This document shows, one piece after another, positions 7,387 to 14,796 of a stretch of 16,645 bases of DNA. The DNA is taken from the NCBI GenBank assembly GCA_029934265.1, contig JAOZMN010000024.1:1-16645 (forward strand). The letters are read 5' to 3'. Source of the DNA: Bacteroidales bacterium (GTDB lineage: Bacteria; Bacteroidota; Bacteroidia; Bacteroidales; JAADGE01). The position numbers were made by a program, and so were the translations under genes. Within the stretch, counting starts at the first letter, position 1. Each line of letters begins with the position of its first letter. The notes under the pieces were generated by a model. That model saw nothing but the letters and a program-made list of their open reading frames with translations. It was not told the origin of the DNA and did not search any database.

Positions 7387-8805
7387 CTATCTGAATTTAA
7401 TTTTTCCGAGTGCAAAAAATACCATTTTCAGAAGAAGAAAGCCGTGTTTGAAACGTGAAATATTTGTATCGCCGTAAATTCGTTCTTGATAACGAATAGG
7501 GAGGTCGATTATTTTAAGATTTAATTTATAAGCACCGAAAATAAGGTCAAAATCTCCGAAAGGGTCGAAATCTCCGAAAAATTTTCGGTTTCTTGCCAGT
7601 TTTTCGTAATCCTTTCGGAACATTACTTTTGTTCCGCAAAGGGTATCTTTTACAGGCTGTTCCAAAAGCCATGAAAAAACACTTCCGAAAAATTTGTTTC
7701 CAAGTGTATTCAACGGTCGCATTGCATTTTTTTGCATCGGATAAACAAGTCGAGAACCGTTTATAAATTCGCCTTTGCCGGTTGCAAGTGCATCGTAAAA
7801 TTTAGGTAAGTCTTCAGGTGGAACAGTTAAATCGGCATCAAGTATCATAAGTATATCGCCGGTTGCGTTCGCATAAGCCTTACGGACGGCATCTCCTTTG
7901 CCTTTGCCGTCTTGTTGCATTATTTTTATATCGTGAGTGTCTTTGTATTTTTTCTGAATTTCCTGAATTTTTTCCCAAGTATCATCTGTAGAATTTCCTT
8001 CGATAAAAATTATTTCGATTGCCTTTCCGAACTTGGGCATTCTTAAAATAGCATTTTCGATATTTCCGCTTTCGTTTCTTGCCGGAATTACTACGCTTGT
8101 TGTATATTCTTTTTCTTGTTTTTGCTTAAAAACAGGTCTTGCAAAAACAAATTGATTCAAACAAAAAATATTAAAAATCGGTAATCTTGCAAAAAAATTA
8201 TTCGTTAAAGAAGAAATAAGCGGAATATTTATCGGTAAAAGTGTTTTCCGTGCCGACCTGTATGCTTCAAAATCAGACAAATATAGTAAATTTTTGATGT
8301 CATGTATGGACAGCCAACTCTGGCGAGGCATTTTTTTCTTTATTCCGAAAAATTCGGCAATTTTTATAATCGGCTCCCACAAATAATTATAATAACTTAT
8401 TAAAATTCGTGTTTCTGTATGGCAAAGTTTTTTTATTTCGTTAAATACATCGCTTACATTGTCGAAATAGCCGATTACGTTTGAAAGTACGATTACGTCA
8501 TATTTTTTGTCAATATTTATTTCTTCGGCTTCCAAAAGGCGAAATTCAATTTTAGGATATTTTTTTTTTGCCTGTACTATCATGGTCGGACTGAAATCTA
8601 AACCGGCTTTTTCTTTTCCGTTAAGTTTCGATATTGTTTCACCCGTTCCGCAACCTATTTCTATTACGGAATCTTCTTGGCTGATAAAATAATTAAAATA
8701 TTCAACTATATCTTTCCAGTAATACTTAAATCGCTTGCGATATTTAGAATAAGTCGGTGCAAGTTTTTCAAAATATTCATAAAATCTTTCCTTTCTTCTA
8801 TTCAT
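7387..8805 (-). CDS. Fused SAM methyltransferase and GT2 glycosyltransferase
   Basis: 472 residues with two enzyme domains. The N-terminal class I methyltransferase (about 1-185) shows motif I VIEIGCGTG at 47-55, an acidic GLDFSPTM at 68-75 and the motif IV-like YDVIVLSNVIGY. The C-terminal GT-A domain (about 235-455) resembles dolichyl-phosphate-mannose synthase-type GT2 enzymes: TSVVIPARNESGNI, FIEGNSTDDTW, the metal/nucleotide-sugar motif DADL at 323-326, and DTLCGTKVMFRKDY. There is no C-terminal membrane pair, so the enzyme is soluble or peripheral. It probably transfers a sugar to a lipid carrier and methylates a related acceptor in envelope glycan synthesis; the substrates cannot be read from sequence. 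The ATG at 8805 is preceded by a GGTC-GACC dyad about 20 bases upstream. Confidence 0.88.
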   Translation of the reverse strand: MNRRKERFYEYFEKLAPTYSKYRKRFKYYWKDIVEYFNYFISQEDSVIEIGCGTGETISKLNGKEKAGLDFSPTMIVQAKKKYPKIEFRLLEAEEINIDKKYDVIVLSNVIGYFDNVSDVFNEIKKLCHTETRILISYYNYLWEPIIKIAEFFGIKKKMPRQSWLSIHDIKNLLYLSDFEAYRSARKTLLPINIPLISSLTNNFFARLPIFNIFCLNQFVFARPVFKQKQEKEYTTSVVIPARNESGNIENAILRMPKFGKAIEIIFIEGNSTDDTWEKIQEIQKKYKDTHDIKIMQQDGKGKGDAVRKAYANATGDILMILDADLTVPPEDLPKFYDALATGKGEFINGSRLVYPMQKNAMRPLNTLGNKFFGSVFSWLLEQPVKDTLCGTKVMFRKDYEKLARNRKFFGDFDPFGDFDLIFGAYKLNLKIIDLPIRYQERIYGDTNISRFKHGFLLLKMVFFALGKIKFR

Positions 8806-8825
8806 GTATTTTTTAGAATTTGCTT

Positions 8826-8840
8826 AAGGTCTCTGACCTT
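8826..8840. repeat. Short dyad AAGGTC-TCT-GACCTT upstream of the fusion gene
   Basis: A perfect 6-bp stem around a 3-base centre, 20 bases upstream of the start at 8805. Related dyads lie at 14774-14786 and 15934-15944. It is a possible operator or REP-like singlet. The rest of the 154-base gap (8806-8959) shows no gene. Confidence 0.5.
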
Positions 8841-8959
8841 TTAATGTTGCTTACTCACTCGTGTAAAATTCTTATAATTAGAAAATTATCATTAAGTAAA
8901 TGTCGAAATACCGATATTTATTCCACAAATAATCTAATAGACTTTGATATGTTTTATTT

Positions 8960-9780
8960 TCAAAAACTTATCAATATATCCGTTGTTGATTTTTCAGGTA
9001 TTCTATTTTGATAATTTTCCGAACTTATTGTTTTTTTTGTTTTCATATCCATAAATTTACAACCGGTATCTTTAAACAAATTGAAAAAATCCGTAAAATT
9101 AATATTATTTTCTTTTAAAATATATAAACCTGCTTCCATTATAATGTAAGGTTTGAATTTTTTTATTGATTCCGATGCCCCTTTAAGTACTTCTAATTCA
9201 TGTCCGTCGGTATCTATTTTTATCAAATCTATTCTTTGAATATTATTTTCTTTAACAAAATTATCTATCGTTATCGAAGGTGTTTCTTTTGCTTTGGAAA
9301 GACTACCCAAGTGCAAAGGGTGTGTTTGAGTATCGTGGGATTTATTGCCGATTTTCCAACTTGCATAAGCTTGTATTTCGGAATTTTCGGAAAGTTTATC
9401 GGAAACAAAAGATTTAATTACTGTTATTTTTTCTTTCAATTCCGGATTTAAACTAATATTTTTTAATATTTTCGGATAAGCATAATCCGTCGGCTCGAAA
9501 GCATAAAGTTTTCGGCAATTTTTATATTTCCGATATTCGCCCCGACATCAATTATTGTTGAATTTTCTTTAATATTTATAAGTCCTTTTCCGAAAATATA
9601 TTTTTGAAAATTTCCGAAAAGAAAAACCGAAAAATCTATTCCTTCCGATAAATCCAATTCGTAAGTAATATTATTTCGTTTTACGGTTTTTATATCCGAA
9701 CGGTAAAAAATACGAACTATCCGATAAAGTATTCCGGCAATTTTTATTCGTATTTTTGTAAGCGGTAAGTTTTTCAGCAT
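8960..9780 (-). pseudogene. FkbM-family methyltransferase, frameshifted
   Basis: The N-terminal frame (9780 down to about 9510) contains SAM motif I, TIIDVGANIG. It then runs out of frame to a stop at 9463. The rest of the protein is in the -1 frame from about 9512: LYAFEPTDYAYPKILKNISL, then LIKIDTDGHELEVLKG, classic FkbM motifs, ending at the TGA at 8960. One extra A in the AAAA run at 9509-9512 would join the frames. In addition only about eight residues separate GANIG from YAFEP, fewer than usual in the family, so a small deletion of 3n+1 bases may explain both defects. The family O-methylates glycans or polyketides. It begins 10 bases after the Fic gene stop. It could be a sequencing error, but no long homopolymer is present to favour that. 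Confidence 0.8.
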
Positions 9781-9790
9781 AAGCAGATTT

Positions 9791-10588
9791 TCAAAAGCTC
9801 AAAAAAATATTTTTTGAATTTTCTTGTTTTTTTATTGATTTAATTTCTTGTTCTAATTGATTGTAATATTGTTCTTTAATAAAATCCCTGAAAATATTGA
9901 TATTTTTTGTTGCTCTTGTCCTTTTGATAGCGGAGAAATATTCTGTTTTGCTTTCTTTTTTAAGAATAATAAAAGGAAGATTATTAATATACATAATATA
10001 ATTCATTAATAATCTTGCAGTTCTGCCATTACCGTCATAAAAAGGGTGTATGCTTACAAAGTCAAAATGAATATCTGCAGCTTTATTCACGGCTTCCGAG
10101 ATATTAAAATCTTGTATATTTTTATAATTTTCAAAAAAAATGCTCATTAAACTTTTAATTTTTTTAGCATCAGGAAATATTGTATTTCCCGCAAAAACAG
10201 ACGATAAACGATACTCTCCTTTTGATGCGTCCACCATACCGAGTGCCGTTTTGACTATTGAACCGGTATTTTTTAATATTTCGGAATTTAATATTTTAAT
10301 AAAAGTTTCATCAATAATCACTTTTTTATTCGCTTGTTCTATAATAAAATTTAGCGCACTCTTATAATCAAATATTTCCAAATTATCTTGGACTGATTTT
10401 TTTTCGGAAAATCTGTTTATTGTAAAAATATTTTCAGTTTCTTCTAAAGTTAAAGTATTGCCTTCAATCGCATTGGAATGAAATGCAAAATTAATATACA
10501 ATTTTTGTTTATTTTCTTCAAAAGAAAAAAAATCGTTTTCGTTATATTTTTTTATTATTTCAGAAAGTTTATTATTTGTTTTTTTCAT
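9791..10588 (-). CDS. Class II Fic-domain protein (putative AMP-transferase)
   Basis: 265 residues from the ATG at 10588; a longer reading from TTG at 10624 would overlap the dehydratase gene, and TTG starts are rare here. The Fic motif HPFYDGNGRTAR begins at His181 (catalytic His, phosphate-binding GNGR). An N-terminal inhibitory motif SNAIEG (Ser38, Glu42, Gly43) fits (S/T)xxxE(G/N), which marks a self-inhibited class II Fic enzyme in which the Glu blocks productive ATP binding. Family members transfer AMP (sometimes other groups) to hydroxyls of target proteins; the target is unknown. There is no winged helix, unlike the second Fic protein in this window. It starts 14 bases after the dehydratase stop, so it is probably cotranscribed with it. 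Confidence 0.9.
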   Translation of the reverse strand: MKKTNNKLSEIIKKYNENDFFSFEENKQKLYINFAFHSNAIEGNTLTLEETENIFTINRFSEKKSVQDNLEIFDYKSALNFIIEQANKKVIIDETFIKILNSEILKNTGSIVKTALGMVDASKGEYRLSSVFAGNTIFPDAKKIKSLMSIFFENYKNIQDFNISEAVNKAADIHFDFVSIHPFYDGNGRTARLLMNYIMYINNLPFIILKKESKTEYFSAIKRTRATKNINIFRDFIKEQYYNQLEQEIKSIKKQENSKNIFLSF

Positions 10589-10602
10589 TTTCAAAACAGA
10601 TG

Positions 10603-12384
10603 TTAGTCCAATTTTTTTATCCAATTAATAAGTCCTTTTTGCTCAATAATTTGCATTAATTTCTCCGGTAATTTTGGAATTTTATATTCCGTTTGATTTA
10701 GTGTAATTACGGAATTTACGAAGTCGATTGTAATTTTGTCGTCGTTTTTGTATGCTTCAACAATTTCCGGACTGACAATCAGCAATAAGCCTTGATTTAT
10801 TGCCGAACGATAAAATATACGATTTACCGATTTTACAATAACTGCTTTTACACCTGCATAAGCAAGTCCGACTGCGGGGTGTTCTCTGGAACTTCCGCAA
10901 CCGAAATTATCACCGGCTATAATTATATCGTCTTTTTTTAATTTTTTTGAGAAATTACTATCGAAATCGACAAATAAATGCGGTAAAATTGTTTCCGGTT
11001 CGGAACTTAACACTTTGTAAGTCAGGTTTCCGGCAAACATTAAATCGGTATTCAGGTCGTTTACTTCTTTGTAATTCCAAACACCGTTTTTACTTCTTCT
11101 GTTATCGGTATCGGCAATGGTTACGGTAGTTTCCTCTTGTTTTTCGTAAGGATATTTATCGTTAAAATTACCGTTTCGAGAATCTGCAATTTTTCCTTTG
11201 AGTGCCGAATAAGCAACATTTGCGGGAGATGCAAGATATACACTTGAATTTTTATTTCCCATTCTTCCCAAGAAATTTCTGTTTGCCGTTGATATTATAT
11301 TATATCCGTCGGCAGGAATCCCTTGCCCTGTTCCCAAACACGGACCGCAAGAAGAGGATAGCACATTTGCTCCGGCTTCTATAAAAGTTTCGATAATTCC
11401 TTCTTTCATAGCTTGAACATAAATTTTCTGCGATGCCGGAGTTACAAGCAGTTGAAATCCGTCAGCAATTTTGTTACCTTTAAGAATTTCGGCGGCTTGT
11501 CGTAAATCTTCAATTCTTCCGTTTGTGCAAGTTCCTATAAAACCTTGATTTAAAGGTGTTCCTGCAAGTTCTGAAAGTGCTTTTACATTATCGACCTGAT
11601 GAGGAGCGGCGACAACAGGGAAGAATTTATTGAGATTAATTTCAATTTCTTTTTGATATTTAGCATCGTTATCAGCCCAAATTCCGTCTATTGTTTCTTT
11701 TCCGTAAAAGTCGGCAAGCACCTTGTCGGCAGGGAAAACTGCATTTTTTGCTCCCATTTCGGAAGCAAGATTTGCAAGTGTCATTCTTTCGGAAATTCCA
11801 AGAGTCTTAACTCCTTCGCCATGATATTCAATAGACATATAGTTTGCTCCGGCTGTTCCGAGCATTCCGATTATCCACAAAGAAATATCTTTTGCATAAA
11901 CGCCTTGCTGTAATTTCCCGGCAAGGGTAATTTTTAAAGTTTCCGGCACTCTGAACCAGGTTTCGCCTCTACGCCAAAGTCCTGCGGATTCGGTTCTGTC
12001 GATACCTGCCGCCATTGCGTTAAAAGCTCCTGCTGTACAAGTATGACTGTCGCTTCCGACAATAAGCATTTTCGGCTCGGCATGGTAAGACATTATTTGA
12101 TGACAAATTCCTTTTCCTGCATCATAAAATTTTTCGACACCTTGCGTTTTTACAATATCTCTGATTGTTTGATATTGTGTTGCAAGTGCAGCAGTTGTTG
12201 GCGGTGCGTTGTGGTCGAGAACTATTAAAAGTTGATTAGGGTCGGCAACTTTCTCGCCTCCCATTTTCTCGAAAGTTTTGCAAATACTTGCGGTATTATC
12301 GTGAGTGAGTACAATGTCCGGCTTTTTGAAAACTATTGTTCCGGCTGTTGCTCCGAATATTTTTTCTACGAATGTTTGTCCCAT
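10603..12384 (-). CDS. Fused large+small aconitase/3-isopropylmalate dehydratase family protein
   Basis: 593-residue [4Fe-4S] hydro-lyase. Residues about 1-425 are the large-subunit part: LTHDNTAS at 26-33, GSDSHTCTAGAF at 110-121, and cluster ligands Cys286 (GTCTNGR), Cys346 and Cys349 (SSCGPCLG). Residues about 445-593 are the small, swivelling part with GDNFGCGSSREH at 491-502. In most bacteria these are two proteins, LeuC and LeuD; in a full aconitase the chain is longer (about 750-900). Overall it is closest to the isopropylmalate/homoaconitate branch. The small part lacks the usual DTD...YLR entry segment that helps set substrate choice, so isopropylmalate, homoaconitate or another 2-hydroxy acid all remain possible. 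No other leu genes are in view. It is downstream of the 41-bp hairpin array and upstream of a Fic gene. Confidence 0.88.
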   Translation of the reverse strand: MGQTFVEKIFGATAGTIVFKKPDIVLTHDNTASICKTFEKMGGEKVADPNQLLIVLDHNAPPTTAALATQYQTIRDIVKTQGVEKFYDAGKGICHQIMSYHAEPKMLIVGSDSHTCTAGAFNAMAAGIDRTESAGLWRRGETWFRVPETLKITLAGKLQQGVYAKDISLWIIGMLGTAGANYMSIEYHGEGVKTLGISERMTLANLASEMGAKNAVFPADKVLADFYGKETIDGIWADNDAKYQKEIEINLNKFFPVVAAPHQVDNVKALSELAGTPLNQGFIGTCTNGRIEDLRQAAEILKGNKIADGFQLLVTPASQKIYVQAMKEGIIETFIEAGANVLSSSCGPCLGTGQGIPADGYNIISTANRNFLGRMGNKNSSVYLASPANVAYSALKGKIADSRNGNFNDKYPYEKQEETTVTIADTDNRRSKNGVWNYKEVNDLNTDLMFAGNLTYKVLSSEPETILPHLFVDFDSNFSKKLKKDDIIIAGDNFGCGSSREHPAVGLAYAGVKAVIVKSVNRIFYRSAINQGLLLIVSPEIVEAYKNDDKITIDFVNSVITLNQTEYKIPKLPEKLMQIIEQKGLINWIKKLD

Positions 12385-12425
12385 TTTATATTTTTTATTA
12401 GATTAAAATATGTTTTTATTTTTTT

Positions 12426-12589
12426 CGAGTAAAGATTTTGACGTTTTCTTTACTTGAAGATATTTTCGAGTAAAGATTTTGATGTTTTCTTTACTTGAAG
12501 ACGTTCTCGAGTAAAGATTTTTGCATTTTCTTTACTTGAAGACGTTCTTGAGTAAAGATTTTGACGTTTTCTTTACTTGAAAATATTAT
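12426..12589. repeat. Four tandem 41-bp hairpin repeats
   Basis: Units start at 12426, 12467, 12508 and 12549, exactly 41 bases apart. Each is CGAGTAAAG, a 13-base T-rich centre, CTTTACTTG, then a 10-base linker, so each folds as a 9-bp hairpin. The stems are invariant except the first base of unit 4 (C to T, still a G-T pair), while centres and linkers vary, as expected if the hairpin is what matters. One stem position is G opposite T, which pairs as G-U only in plus-strand RNA. The last linker runs into the stop codon of the Fic gene, and the array is followed by the dehydratase start about 40 bases on (minus-strand direction). No promoter or T-tract terminator is clear. Confidence 0.85.
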
Positions 12590-13647
12590 ATAAAAAGTTT
12601 GTAAAGTTCTTTATTTGTATAATAATTTGTTTTTTTTCTTTTTTCTTTTTCCAGTAATCCTAATTCAATTAATTTGTTAAGATATTGTGTTGCAGTTGGT
12701 TTGCTTACTTGTAAATCTTTCATTATAAAATCAATTTTTGTATATGGGTGTTTGAATAGATTTTCCACTAAATCTTTAGAATAAATTTTCGGATAATTAA
12801 ATTTTATTTTGTCAATAAACTCGTCCATTAAAGATTTTATTTGTTGAATTAAAAAAATAGTTTCTTTTGAAGTTTCCGTAACACCGTTCAAAAGCCAAAT
12901 TAACCAATTTTCATAATTATTGTTTATTCTTACATTTTGTAAATGTTTGTAATATTCTGTTTTATTACGGATAATATATTTACTCAGATAAAGTACCGGA
13001 ATATCAAGTAGTTGTTGCTGAACAAGATATAAGATATTAATTATTCTGCCTGTTCGTCCGTTTCCGTCGTAAAAAGGGTGGATACTTTCAAATTGATAAT
13101 GAATTATCGGCATTTTCAGTAAAGGGTCTATATCTTGTAAATTATTATCATTTATATATTTTTCGAGATTTGACATTAGTTTTACAATAGTATCATTGTG
13201 TTGCGGTGGTGTATAAACGGTTTCGCCTGCTGTATTTTTCAATGCAGTTCCGGGTATTTTTCTAAATCCGGATTTATTCGGCTCAAGTTCGGCTTGTATT
13301 TCAATAATGTTATTAAAAGTCAATAATTGATGTTTTCTTACAAGTTCGAAACCGTGTTTTAATGCTTTTGAATAATTTTGAACTTCTTTTGCATTAATAT
13401 TTTCGATTGTATTATCAATAGCTGCAAGGAATAATTCATCATTCGTCGTAACAATATTTTCTATTGCCGAGCTGTCTTTTGCTTCTTGCAGTCCTAATGT
13501 ATTTATTAAAATATTTTCATTCGGAATTGTTTTTGCTTCGCCTTTTAATTCGGCTAATGCTCTGCTTGCTTTATTCAATGCTCGCAGAACTGCTTTTGTT
13601 TCAATATCTTGTTTTACCGGCAATTCTTGTAATTTGAAATTTTCCAT
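12586..13647 (-). CDS. Class II Fic protein with C-terminal winged helix
   Basis: 353 residues. The N-terminal helical region carries the inhibitory motif SSAIEN (Ser59, Glu63, Asn64), which fits (S/T)xxxE(G/N) of class II Fic enzymes. The Fic motif HPFYDGNGRTGR begins at His190. The C-terminal part (about 290-353) reads as a winged HTH (KIDFIMKDLQVSKPTATQYL, then a wing ending KKTNYYT), common in large Fic proteins and suggesting DNA or protein binding. The likely activity is AMP transfer to a protein hydroxyl; the target is unknown and no small antitoxin gene is adjacent. The ATG at 13647 gives a normal family N-terminus (ELPVKQDIETKAVLRAL). The 3' end abuts the 41-bp repeat array, and a palindromic repeat element lies upstream. 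Confidence 0.92.
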   Translation of the reverse strand: MENFKLQELPVKQDIETKAVLRALNKASRALAELKGEAKTIPNENILINTLGLQEAKDSSAIENIVTTNDELFLAAIDNTIENINAKEVQNYSKALKHGFELVRKHQLLTFNNIIEIQAELEPNKSGFRKIPGTALKNTAGETVYTPPQHNDTIVKLMSNLEKYINDNNLQDIDPLLKMPIIHYQFESIHPFYDGNGRTGRIINILYLVQQQLLDIPVLYLSKYIIRNKTEYYKHLQNVRINNNYENWLIWLLNGVTETSKETIFLIQQIKSLMDEFIDKIKFNYPKIYSKDLVENLFKHPYTKIDFIMKDLQVSKPTATQYLNKLIELGLLEKEKRKKTNYYTNKELYKLFI

Positions 13648-13668
13648 GTTAATTTATTATGCAAACTC

Positions 13669-13748
13669 AACTTTGCCAAAGTTAAGTAAATTAATTTTTG
13701 TTGACTATCAAGACATTAATATTTAACAAAGAAAACTTTGGCAAAGTT
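13669..13748. repeat. REPIN/MITE-like element: inverted pair of AACTTTGSCAAAGTT palindromes
   Basis: AACTTTGCCAAAGTT (13669-13683) and AACTTTGGCAAAGTT (13734-13748) are perfect 15-bp reverse complements 50 bases apart, each a near-palindrome around one central base. The layout copies the 4781-4862 element with a different core. It lies in the 217-base gap between miaA and the Fic gene, just upstream of the Fic start. On the minus strand the first hairpin is followed by a T-rich stretch and could end the miaA transcript. No target duplication is visible, and the rest of the gap (13749-13864) shows no gene. Confidence 0.6.
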
Positions 13749-13864
13749 CTACTATATTGTAATGATTGAATAGTTTTAATTTATTATTCAAATTATCTTT
13801 CTGTTATTTACTATTTTCTAATATGCATATAAAAAATCACGAGTTCTTATCCGTTGCAAATTTA

Positions 13865-14764
13865 TTATTTTTTCAATAATAATGTTTTTATTTCATCAAT
13901 ATTTTCGGGGTGAATCCAAATTGTTTTTTCGTCTCTTTTGAACCATGTTATTTGGCGTTTTGCGTATCGGCGGGAATTTCGTTTTATTAGTTCTATTGCT
14001 CTGTCCAATGAATACTCTCCGGCAAAATACGGAAATAATTCCTTGTAACCAACTGTATTTAACGAATTTAGATGTTTATATTTTTTGAATTCTTCGGCTT
14101 CGGCGAGCAATCCTTGTTCTATCATTAAATCTACTCGCTTGTTTATACGTTCGTAAAGCTCTTCACGCTCTCGAAGCAGACCAATTTTTATTATCTCGAA
14201 AGGACGTTTTTTTTTCTTCCGACTTAAAAACGAAGTATATGTTTTTCCGGTTTGTATGCAAATTTCGATGGCTTTGAGTATTCGATTGGGGTTGTATAAA
14301 TCAACTTTTTTATAATATTCGGGGTCGAGATGTTTTAAGTAAAAACGCAGACTTTCAATTCCTTCTTTTTCGTATTTTCGTATTAAATTTTGTCGTAATT
14401 CGGGGTCGATATCCGGCAGTTCGTCTATTCCGGAACAGACTGCATCTATGTACATTCCTGAACCGCCGACAAGCAGTGCGGCATCTTTTGTTTTGAATAT
14501 ATTATCCAGAATATCAAGTACTTCCAATTCGTATTTTCCGGCACTGTAATAATCAAAAATTGATTTATTTTGAATCATATAGTGCTTTACTTTTGCAAGT
14601 TGTTCCGGTTCGGGTACGGCTGTTCCGATTTGCAATTCTTTATAGATTTGTCGAGAGTCACCGGATATAATTTGAGTATCGAATTTTAGGGCTAATTCGA
14701 TACTTAAATCTGTCTTTCCTGTCCCTGTAGGTCCGAGTATTACTATTAATTTTTTAATTTTCAT
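13865..14764 (-). CDS. miaA: tRNA dimethylallyltransferase MiaA
   Basis: Transfers the dimethylallyl group from DMAPP to N6 of A37 in tRNAs reading UNN codons; cytoplasmic. 299 residues, normal length. The P-loop GPTGTGKT is at 11-18; ISGDSRQIY at 33-41 contains the conserved Asp36, and LVGGSGMY at 98-105 is the family signature. NPNRILKAIEI and the C-terminal RRYAKRQITWFKRD complete it. The ATG at 14764 is the only sensible start. It begins 32 bases after the stop of the FKBP lipoprotein gene, with a GGTC-GACC dyad in between, so it is probably part of the same transcript. Confidence 0.96.
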   Translation of the reverse strand: MKIKKLIVILGPTGTGKTDLSIELALKFDTQIISGDSRQIYKELQIGTAVPEPEQLAKVKHYMIQNKSIFDYYSAGKYELEVLDILDNIFKTKDAALLVGGSGMYIDAVCSGIDELPDIDPELRQNLIRKYEKEGIESLRFYLKHLDPEYYKKVDLYNPNRILKAIEICIQTGKTYTSFLSRKKKKRPFEIIKIGLLREREELYERINKRVDLMIEQGLLAEAEEFKKYKHLNSLNTVGYKELFPYFAGEYSLDRAIELIKRNSRRYAKRQITWFKRDEKTIWIHPENIDEIKTLLLKK

Positions 14765-14773
14765 TAAAATGAC

Positions 14774-14786
14774 AGGTCTCCGACCT
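14774..14786. repeat. Short dyad AGGTC-TCC-GACCT upstream of miaA
   Basis: A perfect 5-bp stem around a 3-base centre, ending about 9 bases before the miaA start on the minus strand. It shares GGTC-N3-GACCTT with the sites at 8826 and 15934. Its position could affect translation of miaA or mark an operator. Confidence 0.5.
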
Positions 14787-14796
14787 TAATTTATTT

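Noticed and set aside
8820..9011. Plus-strand ORF of 63 codons
   Set aside because: It covers an intergenic gap and the antisense of the FkbM 3' end, with no domain, no plausible neighbours on that strand and poor composition.
9505..9515. Programmed -1 frameshift in the FkbM gene
   Set aside because: The site is CGAAAAC, not a canonical X-XXY-YYZ heptamer, and the loop is also too short for the family, so gene decay is more likely.
10589..10624. Upstream TTG start adding 12 residues to the second Fic protein
   Set aside because: It would overlap the dehydratase 3' end, TTG starts are uncommon in this group, and an ATG at 10588 fits 14 bases after the stop.
11599..11913. Plus-strand ORF of 104 codons inside the dehydratase gene
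   Set aside because: It is fully antisense to a strongly conserved coding region; its Cys/Ser/Phe-rich composition is that of a shadow frame. The other plus-strand frames between 10947 and 12432 were dropped for the same reason.
12426..12589. CRISPR array
   Set aside because: The period is 41 bases with only 10-base linkers; there are no variable spacers of about 30 bases and no cas genes nearby. The repeated unit itself is the hairpin plus linker.
9791..13647. Fic toxin-antitoxin (Phd/FicT-FicA) system
   Set aside because: Both proteins carry their own N-terminal inhibitory motif, and no small antitoxin ORF lies beside either gene.
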